From assembly GCF_001305965.1 (NCBI RefSeq), contig NZ_JXQC01000003.1, forward strand, positions 2,192,664 to 2,256,663: a stretch of 64,000 bases of DNA, given 5' to 3'. The notes beneath the pieces are model-generated. The model saw only the letters and a list, made by a program, of their open reading frames with translations. It had not been told where the DNA came from and ran no database searches. The DNA is from Erythrobacter sp. SG61-1L. GTDB lineage: Bacteria > Pseudomonadota > Alphaproteobacteria > Sphingomonadales > Sphingomonadaceae. Below, piece after piece: positions 63,838 to 64,000 of this stretch. Both the position numbers and the translations under genes were made by a program. Every line of letters starts with the position of its first letter. Position 1 is the stretch's first letter.

Positions 63838-64000
63838 TTAGTTGCCCGAACCCGGACCGTAGGTGATTTCGACGCGGCGGTTCTGCAGTTCGCGGACACC
63901 GTCGGCAGTCGGAACCCGCGGGTTCGCTTCACCGAAGCCTTCGCTGCTGATCGCCGAGGACGGGATGCCCTTGCCGACCAGGTAGGTCTGGACCGAAGCG
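63838..64000 (-). CDS. OmpA/MotB-family protein, C-terminal part (partial)
   Basis: Only the last 53 codons are in the window (stop at 63838-63840). The visible sequence ASVQTYLVGKGIP...GEANPRV...RELQNRRVEI is the end of the OmpA-type peptidoglycan-binding domain (NPR...N-RR pattern, with the arginine that binds diaminopimelate). It should be an outer-membrane protein or lipoprotein tethered to the wall; its start lies to the right of the window. Confidence 0.9.
   Translation of the reverse strand, partial: ASVQTYLVGKGIPSSAISSEGFGEANPRVPTADGVRELQNRRVEITYGPGSGN

Overview
The window looks like chromosome from an alphaproteobacterium of the order Sphingomonadales (Erythrobacter, Novosphingobium or Sphingobium-like). 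This is inferred from high GC, a crtY-crtI-crtB carotenoid locus, a UPF0314/DUF2585 protein, a short KdpD, a LigE-type glutathione S-transferase, a TonB-dependent receptor, and several families of short palindromic intergenic repeats of a kind I associate with these genomes. I see no prophage, complete insertion sequence or CRISPR array.

Layout. 1-3260: three tandem paralogous small secreted proteins, then thiC behind a TPP riboswitch. 3418-8890: a sterol-desaturase-family membrane enzyme coupled to an acyltransferase, then small secreted or membrane proteins. 8947-13695: carotenoid genes crtY, crtI, an unknown secreted protein, a LOG-family hydrolase and crtB. 13764-21513: an MFS symporter, glpD, a Bcr/CflA-type transporter, dinB, a NUDIX hydrolase, 6-phosphogluconolactonase and a membrane protein. 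22478-26503: kup followed by a short KdpD-like kinase and KdpE. 26506-30249: a TetR regulator divergent from a giant DUF2339 membrane protein. 30305-36907: tRNA-Gly(CCC), PhoD, a TonB receptor, a copper-handling group (SCO1, PCuAC, DUF2946) and tatA. 37031-43290: propionyl-CoA catabolism (epimerase, methylmalonyl-CoA mutase, carboxylase alpha subunit) with a rearranged junction in the middle. 43321-49497: a TbpB-like lipoprotein, a TauD/TfdA dioxygenase, RidA, small envelope proteins, and two crotonase-fold enzymes consistent with valine breakdown. 49624-53496: sulfate activation (cysD, cysNC, DUF2061, cysQ). 53581-62636: a LigE-like beta-etherase homologue, two paralogous AraC regulators and a five-gene phosphotransferase/biotin carboxylase/phosphatase operon. 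63068-64000: a SAM methyltransferase and the end of an OmpA-family protein.

The most interesting locus is 53581-62636. Its two phosphotransferase subunits (mobile His domain plus ATP-grasp), biotin carrier, carboxyltransferase and HAD phosphatase match the parts list of the acetovanillone/4-hydroxyacetophenone pathway (acvABCDEF of Sphingobium SYK-6; hpe genes of Rhodococcus), but no dedicated biotin carboxylase is seen. With the adjacent LigE-like etherase and AraC pair it looks like a lignin-aromatic catabolic island. The second highlight is the mcm-pccA region. A chimeric ORF made of the pccA start and the mcm end lies between two unrelated cargo genes, and both enzymes carry in-frame palindromic repeat insertions. 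Third, the crtB start codon lies inside a dispersed palindromic repeat, and the thiC 3' end with its terminator hairpin has been copied into the tandem secreted-protein array.
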